Part shown: positions 8,293 to 20,303 of the stretch, piece by piece
Layout of the letters: the number at the start of each line of letters is the position of its first letter
How positions within the stretch are numbered: the stretch's first letter is position 1
Source: Malassezia japonica
Lineage: Eukaryota; Basidiomycota; Malasseziomycetes; Malasseziales; Malasseziaceae
Length of the DNA stretch: 64,000 nucleotides
Direction of reading: 5' to 3'
Assembly: GCF_029542785.1 (NCBI RefSeq)
Contig: NC_083376.1
Location: forward strand, 434,001-498,000
Translations under genes and position numbers: made by a program
The notes under the pieces: generated by a model
Databases searched by the model: none
The model's input: the letters and a program-made list of their open reading frames with translations, nothing else
What the model was told of the DNA's origin: nothing

Positions 8293-9770
8293 AGCGCATG
8301 CGCGTCGATCCACTGCGCGAGCTCGCGCCAGCCTCCGCCGACACGAACGTGGATCTTGCGGGGGTCGACCTGCTGGGCATCGTCCGGACGGTGCTGGGTC
8401 AGTGGGGCGACATACTGTATGTAGTAATCGGCAAGCGACGGTTTTCGACAAGAGGGTATAGCGGTGGTACTCGTCGTCGGGGCCGCCGTCGACGTGCTCG
8501 ACCGCGAGCTGCCGCGCGTTGCAGATACGCGCGACGCCGATATCCAGCGCGTCGTACGGACTGGGCTGGTAGCGCCGCGTCGCGCGGCCGACGCTCGGCG
8601 AGTCGCTTCCGCGCAAGTGCGCGCTCGACGCGCGATGCCGCAGCCCGCCGGGCGTGCGGGGGAGGCGGCTGCCGGGCGTCGGCGGGCGGTCGTCGCTCGG
8701 CGTCGTAAGCCGGGGGAGCATCGACTCGCGCCGCCGCAGCTTGCCGCTCGGCGGCGCGTGGGGGGGCGGTAGTACATGCCGGGCGTGCTCGGCGAGCGTG
8801 TCTCGAGCACCGAGCCGGGCCGGGGGCGCTCGGGCACCGCGTCCGCGGCGCGCGGGGCGCGTGGCGGCACCGCCGCACTCACGCTGCGGCCCATGCGCGG
8901 CTCGGTGCGCACGCCGTGGGGCAGCGGCGGGACGGGCGGGACGTGCGTCGGCGTCCGCGGCAGCTTGCTCGGCGTCCCGGCCGACCAGCGGCGCTCGACG
9001 TCCGAGTCGCGCGCACGCCGCTTCTCGCGGGGGCGCCGCGGCGTCGTGAGCGAGAGCGTCTGCATCGCGTGCGCCAAATCGGGCGGCGGCGCGTCGAGGC
9101 GGGGCTCCAAGGCCGCCCACCGCGCATGCACCGCGTCGACGTGCGGCTGGACGTGGGGACGCGGCGCGGTGCACGCAGGCGCGGTCGTCGTCAGCACAGT
9201 GAGCACGCGGCGGCACGCAGGCACATAGTGCGCACGCCGCGTCTCAAACACGCGGCCTGCCTCGTCGGATCCCGTGTTCTGGGCCAAGGCACTTTCTAGG
9301 CTATCCATAAGACGGTGTGCCTGCGCACACACGTCGTGCAGCACAATCAGCAGGCAGTCAGTCCGCAGCTCGGCAAGCGCCGCACCGACATGCGCATGGA
9401 CCGCCGCCCACTGCGCCGCAAGGTCCGCGTCAAGATCGAGCGCGCGCGCCTGGTCCATACGCCCGGTACAGAGCCCTTGCGCGGCGACCAGACGCCCCAC
9501 CGCCTCGTCCAGCGAGAGGAGCAGCGTGCTTGTATTGCTGCGGCCCGCCTCGCGCGCGCGGGGCGCGTCCCACAGCGCCGCATGCTCCTGCCGCATCTCC
9601 TCCACAACAAACAAGGCGTCGTGCACCGCATCGAGCGCGTCGCTGGCCTGCAGAGCCGCCTCCCAAGCACGCGCCTCGCTTCTGTGAGGAGGTATCGGCC
9701 CTTGCCCAGGGAGCGGCGCGCTCGCTGGGGGGTTCCGTGCGTCGACGACCGGTATGTCGCCGCTGCCCAT
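8289..9770 (-). CDS. GAS2-related (GAR) domain cytoskeletal protein, with apparent frame break
   Basis: The start is the ATG at 9768-9770. The last intron is 8394-8415 (22 nt) and leads into a terminal exon carrying VRVGGGWRELAQWI, the hallmark of GAS2/GAR microtubule-binding domains. The N-terminal half is helical, Ala/Leu-rich and follows a conserved-looking IPVVDARNPP start; the middle is basic and Ser/Pro-rich. The upstream frame and the GAS2-domain frame do not join: a shift is needed at or near the seven-C run (8760-8766 on the plus strand). One extra base there makes the frame continuous, giving about 490 aa. A 29-nt intron with a poor GAG acceptor is the alternative. It lies 42 bp downstream of PMS1 on the same strand. 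Confidence 0.65.
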   Translation of the reverse strand: MGSGDIPVVDARNPPASAPLPGQGPIPPHRSEARAWEAALQASDALDAVHDALFVVEEMRQEHAALWDAPRAREAGRSNTSTLLLSLDEAVGRLVAAQGLCTGRMDQARALDLDADLAAQWAAVHAHVGAALAELRTDCLLIVLHDVCAQAHRLMDSLESALAQNTGSDEAGRVFETRRAHYVPACRRVLTVLTTTAPACTAPRPHVQPHVDAVHARWAALEPRLDAPPPDLAHAMQTLSLTTPRRPREKRRARDSDVERRWSAGTPSKLPRTPTHVPPVPPLPHGVRTEPRMGRSVSAAVPPRAPRAADAVPERPRPGSVLETRSPSTPGMYYRPPTRRRAASCGGASRCSPGLRRRATTARRRPAAASPARPAGCGIARRARTCAEATRRASAARRGATSPVRTTRWISASRVSATRGSSRSSTSTAAPTTSTTAIPSCRKPSLADYYIQYVAPLTQHRPDDAQQVDPRKIHVRVGGGWRELAQWIDAHAL

Positions 9771-9812
9771 CGTGGACCAGAGCTCCCGGTCGATGCCTCC
9801 ACATGTACCTGG

Positions 9813-12724
9813 CTATGGCAAGCGTGCCCAGCGGACGGGGTGCGCGGAGGGCGCGCTTGGCGCGAGGCTCGCGAGGTGGCGCATCGTCGGGCGGCCATGC
9901 GGGCAGTTCCACGGCTGTTCGATCTCGCCCATGTGCTTAACGACCGCGCGCATCTGGCGCATGTCGAGCGCAGAGCCGACCATGATGCTCTTGCGGCACG
10001 CGCGGCTCGCGAGCATATCCCGCACCTTGCTGCAGCGGATACGCGCGTGGCTCGGGGCCTCGCGCAGCTGGAATAGGAGCTCTTCAAAGTCGTGCACGTC
10101 AAACACCGTGTCTTTGGACACGGGCTTGGAGAGGAGGTGCACGCGCTTGCCAGGCGCTTTGGCTTCGTCGACGCTGATCTCGAAACCGTTGACCTTGAGC
10201 CAGTCGGCGTGCTCGGCAGCGACCAGCTCGTCGCTCGGCGCGAGTTCCAGGGGCTGGGGGGCGAGCAGGCGCTGGCTGTGGATACGCGTATCGCGCTGCA
10301 GACGCTCGTAGTTGAACTTTTCGTCGGCGGCGTGCTGGTCAATAATAAACAGATCGTCCATCGCGGTGTTGCCGGGGCCAGGCAGGCGACGGCGGGCGAT
10401 GATAAAGCCGAGATTGAATTGGCCGACAATGTGCATGTCGCCAAAGTCGGTCTTTTGGATCACACGCTCAAGCGCATGCGACGCACGGTGGATATCGCGC
10501 TCGTCAAATCCGGCGCCGTCCAGCAAGGACGAGGGGGCGGGGGGCGTGGACGACGACGACGAATGGTCGGAGAGGTGTGCTTTGAGCACGTCCATGTCGA
10601 TGCACAGCGTCGACGAGGGCGCGGGTGGGGGGCGCGGGGACGCCGGCGCTGGTATGGGCGATGGCGCGGCAGGGACGTCGAGAGTATCCTCTGCGTCGCC
10701 CAAAAACAGCGGGTCGTTGGGGGTATCGCGAGAGGGGCGTGCAGGCAGTGTGTCCGTGGCCAAATCTGGCAAGCGAGGGTCGTCGAGCGTATCGACCTCG
10801 TTTTGTGCTTCGGCGGCTTGCACTGCAGCCTCGTGTTCGTCGTCAAGTGTATCGTGGGCATTGGCAGCTTCGTCTTGGTCTAGCGCGTCGGGGGCATTGC
10901 TAGCCTCGTCCTCGCCCAGGGCCGGGGCATCGACAGCAGCCTCGTCGAGCGTGTCTTGGCCCTCGACAGTTTCGTCTGCTTCCTGGGCCTCTCTGACCTC
11001 TTTTCCAGCTGTGCTGGCCTCGGTACCGTCGATATCTTCGTCCATAGCTTCACGTTCGTCCGCCTCGCTCTCGGCGTACTCCAAGTCCTGTGAAACAGGC
11101 GCACGGCGGCGCGACTGACTCGAAGGGACGTCCGACTCGAGCTCGTCCTCTTCGCTCGAGCTCTCTTGCGGCAAATCGGCATTGACCATGGCAAACTTTT
11201 CGACGGCACGCCGGAATTGGGCTCGCATATCTGTGCCTTGCGGGGTATCTTTACTAGGTTGACGCAACGGCGACCATGAGGCATCGCGCGTCGATATGCT
11301 CAGCCCCGCCTTGGCCACCTTGGCTGTGCGCTGGTCGGGCGTCGCCGTGCGCTTTTCGGCGGTGGACGGCGGGGGCGTACTGCGCATGACGTTGGTGCGC
11401 TGGCTTGGCGTGGCTCGTGTCTCGTGTTCGGAAGCCGCATCTGTCTCTGCAGGCGCAGGAGGCTCCTCTACAGGCGCGGAAAGCTCTTGCTCGTCGGCTT
11501 CCTGCTCGTCGGCTTCCTGCTCGTCCGGCTTTACCTCGCTCGCCTCCTCACTCGCTCCTCTGCCGTCCTTCTTCTCCCCCACCAGCACCTCGGCTCTCGT
11601 ATCGCCCACACCCGGCCCATGCACCTGGAGCACACCGCGTGTCGGCGCGAAAAATGCATCGAGCTCATCCTGCGTAAGCCAATCCACCTACCCGAATCGC
11701 CTCGAGGAGCGGCGCCTCCTGGTGCACGAGGATCGTGCGCTTATCCGGGCTCACATTCACGTCGTACTGGTCGGTTGCGACCTCCAAGTTGGCCACGACG
11801 CACGGGTACTGCCCGATATTGTACGTCTTGTACACCTGATTAAACACCTGCGCGAGCTTGCTTGCGTCCCACGGCCGGCGGTTCAGGTAAAAGTACTGCC
11901 GATCGCCGCTGCTGCGCCCCGACCCAATCGCCGGCTTGGACACGAGCCCCACGAGCCGCATCGGCACGCCCTCTAGCGAAATAGCAAGGTCCATTGGAAG
12001 GAGCTGGCTCGTGGTCTTGGCGCCAAAGAGCGCGGTCATGTTGGCTTGGAGGTAACGCTCGCCGCTTGCCGAGCGCAGGGCGAGCTGTGTGGTGCGCTTT
12101 CCCGAGGCAAACGAGACTGACGATGCCCAGCGCACGCCCGGCGTAATCAGCGCATACGCCTGGAGCATCGCGTGTGCCTTGTTGTACTCGCGCTTGACGT
12201 GCTTCTCGAGCTCTTTGCGGCGCACCGGGTACTGCTTCAGGAGCTCGGTCACGGTCACGGTCGTCCCCCGCTGGCGCGCGACCTTTTTGTCACTGCTGAC
12301 CAGTGCGCCGTGGCCATCAAACTCGAGCACGGTCCCCATGGGCACCTCGCTCTGCGTCGCGGTCAGCACCTGGACGTGCGCGACGGCGCACAACGACGAA
12401 AGAGCCTCGCCACGGAAGCCGAGCGTCGTGACCGTCTGCAGGTCGTCGAACGACGACAGTTTCGACGTGTGGTGTTTCAGTGCAAGCGTCGCATAGTTCT
12501 CCTTGGCAATTCCGCTGCCGTTGTCGAGCACCTCGATCGACTCGAGGCCGTGCTCTTTGAATCGCACCTCTGTGTGAGCGCCGAAACCTACCGATACTCG
12601 TCGCACCTGCGTCCAGCGCGTTTTCTACGAGCTCCTTGACCGCTGCACGCAGATCCGGAACGACCTGCGCGCTGGTAATCTGCTGCACGTCCGCGCGCGC
12701 GAGCGGCGCGATGCGTGTCGCCAT
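9813..12724 (-). CDS. PMS1: DNA mismatch-repair endonuclease PMS1 (MutL-alpha subunit, PMS2 type)
   Basis: Exons (minus strand) are 12592-12724, 11692-12569 and 9813-11669, giving 955 aa; both introns are 22 nt. The N-terminal GHKL ATPase shows ENALDAGAT (completed across intron 1), DNGSGI and TLGFRGEAL. A long acidic linker (about residues 360-700) has loosely repeated DTLD/ALDQDEA units. The C-terminal domain has GQFNLGFI, the endonuclease metal motif DQHAADEKFNYERL, and CPHGRPTMRH. This is the nicking partner of MLH1 in mismatch repair. The 37-bp gap to the divergent F-box gene contains ACGCGT (12727-12732), the MluI box bound by MBF at G1/S in yeasts. Confidence 0.95.
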
Positions 12725-12761
12725 CGACGCGTCGTGTCACTTTGCTGACTCAGCGTCACCC
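12725..12761. promoter_or_regulatory. 37-bp bidirectional promoter PMS1 / F-box gene with MluI box
   Basis: Only 37 bp separate the two start codons. ACGCGT at 12727-12732 matches the MCB element that drives G1/S expression of DNA-repair genes in yeasts; its role here is inferred. Confidence 0.4.
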
Positions 12762-14563
12762 ATGATGCGCTCGCTGGGCGCCTCCGAAAAGCGGAGTGTG
12801 GTGCGGGTGCCTGTCGAGGTGTGGGAGCGGATATTCCGCCTGCTCGATGCCGAAGATATTGTGCGCGTGCGCAGTGTATGTATTATTACTGATGTTTAGG
12901 CGATGCGCACGATGTACTATGCCGGCACGTCGCTTTCGCTGTGGCGACAGCTGTGTGCCCGCCGCGAAAAAGAGGCGCCGCTGCCTGCGATGCCGGGCCA
13001 TGTGCACCCCCGCAGTCTGCTGGCGAGCACGTCACAGGTCACTGCGTCGCTTGCGCACTCGCTCGAGCGCGTCGTGGTGCACGCCGAGCGCCTGCAGCGC
13101 CGCTGGGACAGTGACGGCGCGATGCCGACGCGCGTCATCCGGTTCCGCGCGCACGTCAACCGCATCACCTCGCTCAAGCTCGTGGTGGGCGACACGCGCA
13201 TATCCGCGCGCACCGGGCGCGTCCAGACCGAGTACTGGCTCGTGACTGGCTCCGTGGACGGCTTTGTGCGGGTGTGGGACGTGAACAAAGCGCTGCGGCA
13301 AGGCGGCCGCCTGGATGTGACGCACGACTTCCACGTCGACCACGAAGAGGCGATCGACGATACGAGCACCTGTGACGAGGACGAGCGCCGGCGTACGTCG
13401 ACCGACGGCTCGCTTTCCGACGATCCCACGAACGAGATCAAGCGCAATGCACGCGCCTTTCTCCTCGCCGAGGTCGACACGCAGGGCGACATTACCTCGC
13501 TCGACGCACAGCTGCACCCCGACCGCCGTGCACTGATGATCGCCGTGGGCTCCTACTACTCGGCCGCCGGCTGCCTCTTGTACGACCTGCACCTTCGCAC
13601 GATGCCGCATGTGATGGACCTACGCGCCTCGCTCGACCCACCGCAGTGGAGCGGGACGCAGTGCGTATCGCTGCTCGGCGATGCTGTCGGTACGTTGCAC
13701 TTACTGACCCAGCCGTCGGCACCTACCTCGGAAGCATCCACGTCCTCGACACGCGCAGCGGCGAGCGCACCGTGCTGGAGCGCACCGAGCGAGGCAGCAT
13801 TGCCGCACTGCAGCTCTTTCCGAAGCATGTGCTCGCCGTGACGCGCGTCGGCCTGCTCGAGGTGTACGCAAGAGACGTGCCGGCGCCCACGCCCGCCGTG
13901 CCGCTCGTCTCGCAGACGCTTGCGCAGCGTGCGCTGCTCAGCGTCGCGATCAGCGCGCCACAGCCGTCGCAGTGCGGCAACCTCGCGCGCGTCGCCGACT
14001 GGGGCGACGACGCGCCGCGCCCTCCCCTCTCGGTGCTGGTCGTGGACCAGGCGGGGCTCACGCACTTTGTGATGGATCCCAGCCCCGGCGCCGCCTTTCC
14101 TTATAGCATGCCGCGCGTCCATGCGCGCATTCCTGTCCCCGGCGAGCGCCTGATTGGCGCGTCGCTCGGCGCGTCGGGCCACCGTGCGATCCTCGCGTCG
14201 AGTCTCGGCGGCCTCCCCCCCGTGTGCGCGATGCGGAGCTATACCGCGACGCGCCCCGAGGCGAGCCGGCTGCGCCCCCTGCGCCCCACCCCCGATACCC
14301 AGGTGCCGACCGAGAGCGGCGAGGCACGCCTGTCGCGCTCCCCCTCGTTCACGGCACCCCGCGTCGAGGAGCGCAGCGAGCGGCGGCGTACGCACCGCGT
14401 CGACTCCTTCTCCTCGACGGCGAGCACGAACTCCACAGCCCCCAGCCCCTCGAGCCGGATCGACATGCTCACCGAGTCGGTCCTCGACGAGGCGCACGGT
14501 CTCGTGTGCCTTGCGAGTGTGCGCGGCGCGGTGTGGATCGCCGATTACGGTGCGAGTTTGTAG
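12762..14563 (+). CDS. F-box / WD-repeat protein
   Basis: Exons are 12762-12875, 12900-13689 and 13713-14563 (584 aa); introns of 24 and 23 nt. Residues 10-60 form an F-box (VPVEVWERIFRLLDAEDI, then RVRS and SLWRQLC across intron 1), which should dock on Skp1 of an SCF ubiquitin ligase. WD-like strands follow (LVTGSVDGFVRVWD, TYLGSIHVLDTRSG, VLAVTRVGLLEVYA), so the rest is probably a beta-propeller for substrate binding. The C-terminal 130 residues are Ser/Arg/Thr-rich. The 24-nt intron carries an in-frame stop, so retention would truncate the protein. The substrate is unknown. Confidence 0.82.
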
Positions 14564-14589
14564 ATACACTCATGTCATGACGCTATGTC

Positions 14590-14997
14590 CTACGCCTCGA
14601 TCTTGTGCAGGTTGCGGTGGGGCTTGGGCTCCACGCTCGCCACGCGGTCGAGCAGCTTCTGGATGAGCTCGTCGTTCTTGGAGGAGAACGCCTCCTTGAT
14701 CTCGGCGAGCTTCTGCTTCTTGTCCTGGTCGAGCACGCCCTGCTCCTGGGACTGCGAGCCCTCAAACTGCTTCTGGAAGCTCGCGATGCCCTCCTCCTTC
14801 TCCTTCTTGAGCGCGGCGATATCCTTCTCCGCCTCGCTCTGTGCGTCCTTCAGCTTCTGCGTGCGGTCTGGGTCAGCGATAAGCACGTACACGCGCGCGC
14901 CTTCTCAACGATCTTCGAGGCCTCCTTCTCGGCCTCGAGCAGCGTCTGAATACCCTGGGACTTTTGCGCAACCTGCGTCAGCCTCTCCACGTACCAT
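14590..14997 (-). CDS. VMA10: Vacuolar H+-ATPase subunit G
   Basis: Exons (minus) are 14995-14997 (ATG only), 14891-14972 and 14590-14867, giving 120 aa; introns of 22 and 23 nt. The join reads SQGIQTLLEAEKEASKIVEKARAY then RTQKLKDA, the diagnostic N-terminal helix of subunit G. The rest is a continuous charged coiled coil, as expected for the V1 peripheral stalk. The first exon holds just the start codon. The stop is 26 bp from that of the convergent F-box gene, and 65 bp separate it from divergent PTA1. Confidence 0.9.
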
Positions 14998-15062
14998 GTC
15001 GTCGGTAGGGAGGCGCCGGGACCGTGTTTAGTCAGCATACTGGTCGCCTCCTTCTCGGCGCC

Positions 15063-18000
15063 ATGGACCCGATCCAGGCGTTGTGTACGGCACTGGCGCA
15101 GGCGACTGGAGGCTTGTACCATGTGGACCTACAGGCGCCGGATGGCGTGGATAAACTGGCAGAAGTAGTCGAGCTCGTGTTTAGCAAGCGCATCGTTTCG
15201 GCGGAAGCGCGCGATTCTCTCGCGGTGCACGCGCCGGCAGCGATCATGCTCCTGCTCGCCGAGCCGAGCGGGCGGTACGCCAAGCTCGGCGCAGAGTGCT
15301 TTGCAAGCATCTACCCCAAGGTCTTTGCGCATGTGTACGTCGAACGTCTTACCCAGATGCAGCGACAAGAGCAAGGGCGCCCAGCAGCTCTGGCAGCTCG
15401 TCGCCTCCATCAAGCAGCGCATCGAGGCGCTGATCGATAGCGGGAAGCAGGGCGCACGTATCGGTGCGGTCAAGGCTGTGCAGCGCATCATCCTCGTCCA
15501 GACGCGCGCGAATGCGGACCCAAGAGTATGTCGCTTTATTTTTTTCTCACCCAGCTCCAAAACCGCGAAGTGAGCCTGGGAATGGTGCCGCCGGGCCACC
15601 CGGCGCTGCGCGCGCAGGACCTTGAGGGCGAGGCGAATCAGCTCTTTACGAAACTCATCACCCTCCTCTTTACTGCGGCCGTGCCCAACGTCGTGATGGC
15701 CGTGGTGAATGTCCTGACGCGCCTCGCACGCGCGCGGCCGGCGCTCGGCAAGGTCGTGATCGAGGCGTACGTGAGCTGGACACCCGCCGCCCTCGCTTCG
15801 TCCGCACATGTGAACGTGCGCAGTGTAGAAAATACGGTTCGGCTTGCTATGGTCCATTTCTTGCATCACGGGTCCACAGAGCCGCACGCGTCGCAGCTGT
15901 CGCAGGCGCTCGAGGCACAGCGCCGGCGCATGGACGCTGCTTTGCGCGCATTCGGTGCGAACCGCGACGCACGGAAGCGCGAGCTCCGCGACGACGGCAC
16001 CGTCTCGAAACGCGCACGCTCGGGCACGCCGTCGGACCCGCGGCGCAGCGAGCCGCAGGGCCCGTCGATCGCGGATATCGCGCGCCTGCCGGTCGACCGC
16101 GTGGTCGACGCGATCATCGTGGGGCTGCAGAGCGTGCCGGAAGCGCGCCTCAAGGCCGCGATCCAGGCGTTTGTCGAGAGCGACGCACAGCGCGAGCCGG
16201 TCGACCCGCTCAAGATGGACGTCGGCGACGACGACCTCGCTCGCATCGCACCCACGCAGGAGGCGCCAAAGGAAGAGGAGGAGGCCACCGCGCCGCTGCA
16301 GAGCCTCGAGCACTTTGAGCTCCCCGCCCCGGCGCCGCTCGAACAGCGCGAAGCGCATGCTTTGATCGTCGACTCGGTCTCGCGCATCTGCGAACACGGC
16401 TCGCAGCTTGCCAAGAGCGGCACGGCGCGCATCTCGGAAGGGCACGCGACGCTGTGGATCATGCTCATCACGCGCCTCGCCACGCGGGGTCTCGACACGT
16501 CGACGCACCAAGGCACGCCGCTCGCCGCGTCGCCCGCGCTCGCCGAGCAGGCGCACAAGGTGCGCACGCTCCTGCTCGACTTTATCTCGCGCGACTTTAG
16601 CCAGCGCCGCCCGATTGCCCAGCAGTGGCTCGCCGAGGAGTGGACGTGCGACCGGGCGCGCCGCAAGGCGGGCCTGGACGGCGAATACTATAGCGAATGG
16701 CTCGACAAGGTGCTCGAGGCGCAGGTGCGTGCGCACGCCGACGAGGCGGCGCTGCACCCCTTCCTCGAGGAGCTGCCGGAGCTGCCGGACGCGGTGCTCG
16801 ACCGCCTCTACGCCCTGTGCCTCGACAAGGCGACGCTCAACGAGGGCTTTGCGCTCCTGCGCGACATTAGTGCAGCGCGCCCGCCGCTGCGTGTTGCGGT
16901 CTGCGACAAGGTCCTGCAGCTCACGCGGCACCACGAGCGCCTGGTGCGCGGCAAGGCGATCGTCACCGCCCGCACCTGGGTCCTGCAAAAAGGCCCGCTG
17001 ACCGAGCGCGTGCTCGACTTTGCGAAAAACTCGCTGCAGCTGCTCAAGCAGGCCGGCATGCAGCAGCTCGACGAGGCCGCCGAGCCCGACACGGAAAACG
17101 GCGCAGAGGCCGCACCGACGGTCGACCGCGAATCCGCGCCGACGGTCGACGGGACCGGCCCCGAGAGCGGCGCGCCGACCGACGAGTCGACCGACCAGGA
17201 CGTGCTGCGCCTGATGGAGCTTGCGCTCGTACTGAGTGTCAAGCAGCCCACCATCTTTACCGAGGTGGTCGAGATATACCCCAACGTCACGCCGGCCGTG
17301 CAGGCGGCGATGAACAAGCACGTCACGCCCGTCGCGCGCGCCGTCGGGCCGAACAACACGGCGCTGCTGGACGTGCTGCACGACGCGCCGCGGGGTGCCG
17401 ACCCTCTTGTGCACGCCGTGATCCGTATCCTAATGGAAAAAGGGCACACGCGCTCGCTCGCGGCGCTCGTGCAGTACCTGTGCGAGGAGCGCGATCTGCC
17501 GATCGAGCTCCTGCTTCCCCTCCTCCCCCAACTCGAAAAAGAGGACGCGCTGCGCGTCCTGCCCCGTATCGTCGGCCTGCTGCGCGAGCCGAGCGACGAG
17601 CACAAGGCCGAGATCAGCAGCCTGTTCCGCACGCTCGTCGCGCCGCCGCCGCCGGCCACAGCGAGCCTCTCGCCGGTGGAGCTGATGGTGATGCTGCATG
17701 TGCGCGAGCACGACATCGGCGTCAAGGCCGCGCTCGTCGCGACGCAGCTGTGCTTTGCGATGAAGGACGTGTTCCGCAGCGAGGTGCTCACCGCCGTGCT
17801 CAACCGCCTCGTCGACGAGGACAAGCTCCCTGTGCTCTTTATGCGCACTGCGATCGTGGCCATCAAGTCCTTCCGTTCGCTCGCGAGCTACGTGAGCACG
17901 AGCCTCCTCTCGCGCCTCGTCACCAAGAAGATCTGGACGGAGCCGCGCCTGTGGGACGGCTTTGCGCTCTGTGCGAGCCTCACCGCGCCGACGTCCTTTG

Positions 18001-18161
18001 GCGCACTGCTGCAGCTGCCGCGCGAGCAGCTCCAGCAGCTTGTGCTGGAAAAGCAGCCGACGATCCGCGAGCCTCTGCGCGACTATCTCATCTACAAAGC
18101 CGGCGGCCCGGCGCGGCACGCTGCACTCCTCGAGATGCTCGAGCAGGCACCTGCGAAATAG
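15063..18161 (+). CDS. PTA1: Symplekin/Pta1, pre-mRNA cleavage and polyadenylation factor subunit
   Basis: Exons are 15063-15334, 15357-15525 and 15555-18161 (1015 aa); introns of 22 and 29 nt. HEAT-like helices fill the N-terminal 330 residues, including the EGEANQLFTKLITLLFTAAVPNV block characteristic of symplekin/Pta1. A conserved alpha-helical C-terminal region (FTEVVEIYPNVTP ... VLPRIVGLL ... PVELMVMLH) matches the symplekin C-terminal domain. It scaffolds the CPF/CPSF 3'-end machinery and partners Ssu72. In a genome whose convergent genes leave almost no 3' intergenic DNA, this machinery must act within opposing coding sequence. The stop abuts the TRP5 stop without a gap. Confidence 0.87.
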
Positions 18162-20255
18162 TTACTGTAGGTTCCAGCCGATGCTCTTGCCCCAGCCCTC
18201 TTCCGTGATACCGCGGGCGATCTGCTCGACGTCCTTGTCGCCACGGCCACTGAGCGACACGATAATGTTGGCGTCCTTGTCCATGGTCTTGGCGAGCTGG
18301 ATCGCCTGGTAGATGGCGTGCGACGACTCGAGCGCGGGGATGATGCCTTCGAGCTCGGTCAGGAGCTTGAAGCCGAGCAGCGCCTGCTCGTCGGTCGCGA
18401 CGACGTACTCTGCACGCTTGCTGTCCTTGAGGAACGCGTGCTCGGGGCCCACACCGGGGTAGTCGAGGCCGGCACTGATCGAGTGCGTCTCGGTGATCTG
18501 CCCGTCGCTGTCCTGCAACAGGTAGGTGCGCACGCCGTGCAGCACACCGGGGCGGCCCTTGGACAATGTCGCGGAGTGGTTGTCCGTATCGACACCGTGA
18601 CCGCCGGCCTCGACACCGACGAGGCGCACCGACTTGTCGTCCACAAACGGATGGAAGATACCGATCGCATTGCTGCCGCCGCCGACGCACGCAACGACTG
18701 CGTCGGGGAGCTTGCCAGTCTTTTCGTGGAGCTGGTCCTTGGCTTCGTGGCCGATGACCGACTGCAGATCACGCACCAGCGACGGGAAGGGGTGGGGACC
18801 GATCGCCGAGCCGACGAGGTAGTGCGTGTTGTGAATGTTGGTCACCCAGTCGCGGTTCGCCTCGTTGATCGCGTCCTTGAGCGTCTTGCTCCCGCTCTCC
18901 ACCGGCACGACCTTGGCGCCGAGCATGCGGATGCGGAAGGCGTTGAGCGCCTGGCGGCGCACGTCCTCGGCGCCCATGTAAACCACACACTCCAGGCCAA
19001 ACTTGGCACAGGCGGTGGCCGTCGCGACACCGTGCTGGCCCGCACCGGTCTCGGCGATGATGCGCGTCTTGCCGAGGCGTTTCGCGAGGATCGCCTGGCC
19101 GATCGCATTGTTGATCTTGTGGCTGCCGGTGTGGTTCAGGTCCTCGCGCTTGAGCCAGATCTTGGCGCCGCCCGCGTGCGCCGTCAGGCGGTCGGCATAG
19201 TACAGCTTGCTGGGGCGGCCGATGTACTCGTAGTAGCTGCGGAACTCTTCCCAGAACGCAGGGTCGTTCTTTGCCTGCTCGTACGCCTTCTCCAGCTCGA
19301 GGTGGCACCGGAAGAGCGCCTCGGGGATGTACTGGCCGCCAAACTTGCCAAAGCGAGGCTGGCGGTCGTCCGGCACCTTGGGCGGCGCATCGGGGTCGGC
19401 GGGCGTCGTGTCTTCTTTGCGCGTCTTGAGGCGCTTGCGGCGCTCGATGCCGCCTTCGCGCACACCGGTAATCTCCTCGCAGAACGCGCGGGCCGCGTCG
19501 ACGCGGCCGGCGGTCGTCGGCGGCGCATTCTTGAGCTTCTCCACGAGCTTGCTGCCGATCACAACACCGTCGGCCAGCTCGCCGACCTCGATAAAGTGGT
19601 CGCGCGTCGAGACACCAAAGCCGACGGCGAGCGGCTTGTCGGTCGCCTCGCGGATCTGCGACATCATGTCGCTCAGCGACGACGAGACACTAGACGCCGC
19701 ACCGGTCGTGCCGAGCTTGGAAACGACGTACATGAACGAGTTGGCGAGCGTCGAGAGGTAGCGAACACGCTTCATGTCGGTCGTCGGTGCAATGAGCGGC
19801 ACAAAGGCCATGTCCTCCTTGCGGCACGCCTCGAGGAACGACTCGCCCTCCTCCGGCGGCAGGTCGACCATGATGAAGCCATTCGCACCGGCCTCGCGCG
19901 CGTCGTGCACCGCACGCTCCTCGCCGTAGGCCAGCAGGGGGTTGTAGTAGCCCATGAACACGACGGGCACCTTGAGGCCCTTGGCACGCGCCTCTTTTAC
20001 GTACTCGAGGCACTGGGCGTAGCCAACGCCATTTTGCAACGCAATCTTGTTGCTGTCCTGGATCGCAGGGCCGTCCGCCTGGGGGTCGCTAAAAGGCACG
20101 CCGACTTCGATCACGTCTGCGCCACCCTGCTCGAGCGCAAGTAAAATATCCGGCGTGTCTTCCTTTTTGGGGAATCCGGCCGTAACAAATGTCACGAACA
20201 CTGCTTGGTTCTGCTCGCTCTTCCGCGCAAACGTCTCGTTGAGAAGATGCGCCAT
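18162..20255 (-). CDS. TRP5: Bifunctional tryptophan synthase (alpha-beta fusion)
   Basis: A single exon of 697 aa from the ATG at 20253-20255, close to the usual 700 aa. Residues 1-250 are the alpha (TrpA) TIM barrel with [18 protein letters not shown] (catalytic Glu and Asp) and DLPPEE. A linker leads into the beta subunit from about residue 300, with [16 protein letters not shown] (PLP lysine), [22 protein letters not shown] (phosphate-binding loop) and SGRGDKD. It converts indole-glycerol phosphate and serine to tryptophan by indole channelling. The frame stays open upstream to 20474, but that part overlaps divergent RAD9. The gap to RAD9 is 48 bp. Confidence 0.97.
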   Translation of the reverse strand: MAHLLNETFARKSEQNQAVFVTFVTAGFPKKEDTPDILLALEQGGADVIEVGVPFSDPQADGPAIQDSNKIALQNGVGYAQCLEYVKEARAKGLKVPVVFMGYYNPLLAYGEERAVHDAREAGANGFIMVDLPPEEGESFLEACRKEDMAFVPLIAPTTDMKRVRYLSTLANSFMYVVSKLGTTGAASSVSSSLSDMMSQIREATDKPLAVGFGVSTRDHFIEVGELADGVVIGSKLVEKLKNAPPTTAGRVDAARAFCEEITGVREGGIERRKRLKTRKEDTTPADPDAPPKVPDDRQPRFGKFGGQYIPEALFRCHLELEKAYEQAKNDPAFWEEFRSYYEYIGRPSKLYYADRLTAHAGGAKIWLKREDLNHTGSHKINNAIGQAILAKRLGKTRIIAETGAGQHGVATATACAKFGLECVVYMGAEDVRRQALNAFRIRMLGAKVVPVESGSKTLKDAINEANRDWVTNIHNTHYLVGSAIGPHPFPSLVRDLQSVIGHEAKDQLHEKTGKLPDAVVACVGGGSNAIGIFHPFVDDKSVRLVGVEAGGHGVDTDNHSATLSKGRPGVLHGVRTYLLQDSDGQITETHSISAGLDYPGVGPEHAFLKDSKRAEYVVATDEQALLGFKLLTELEGIIPALESSHAIYQAIQLAKTMDKDANIIVSLSGRGDKDVEQIARGITEEGWGKSIGWNLQ

Positions 20256-20303
20256 GGTGGGTCGAAGCTGACTCGGCGAAGTACACACCTCCATACCTCC
20301 ACC

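Noticed and set aside
15129..17414. 761-codon open frame on the minus strand opposite PTA1
   Set aside because: It mirrors the codon structure of PTA1 in GC-rich DNA, is His/Arg/Leu-rich, crosses PTA1 introns and has no recognisable motif.
18318..20144. 608-codon plus-strand frame opposite TRP5
   Set aside because: TRP5 is unmistakable on the other strand; the antisense product is low-complexity Arg/Leu/Val/Asp and has no family features.
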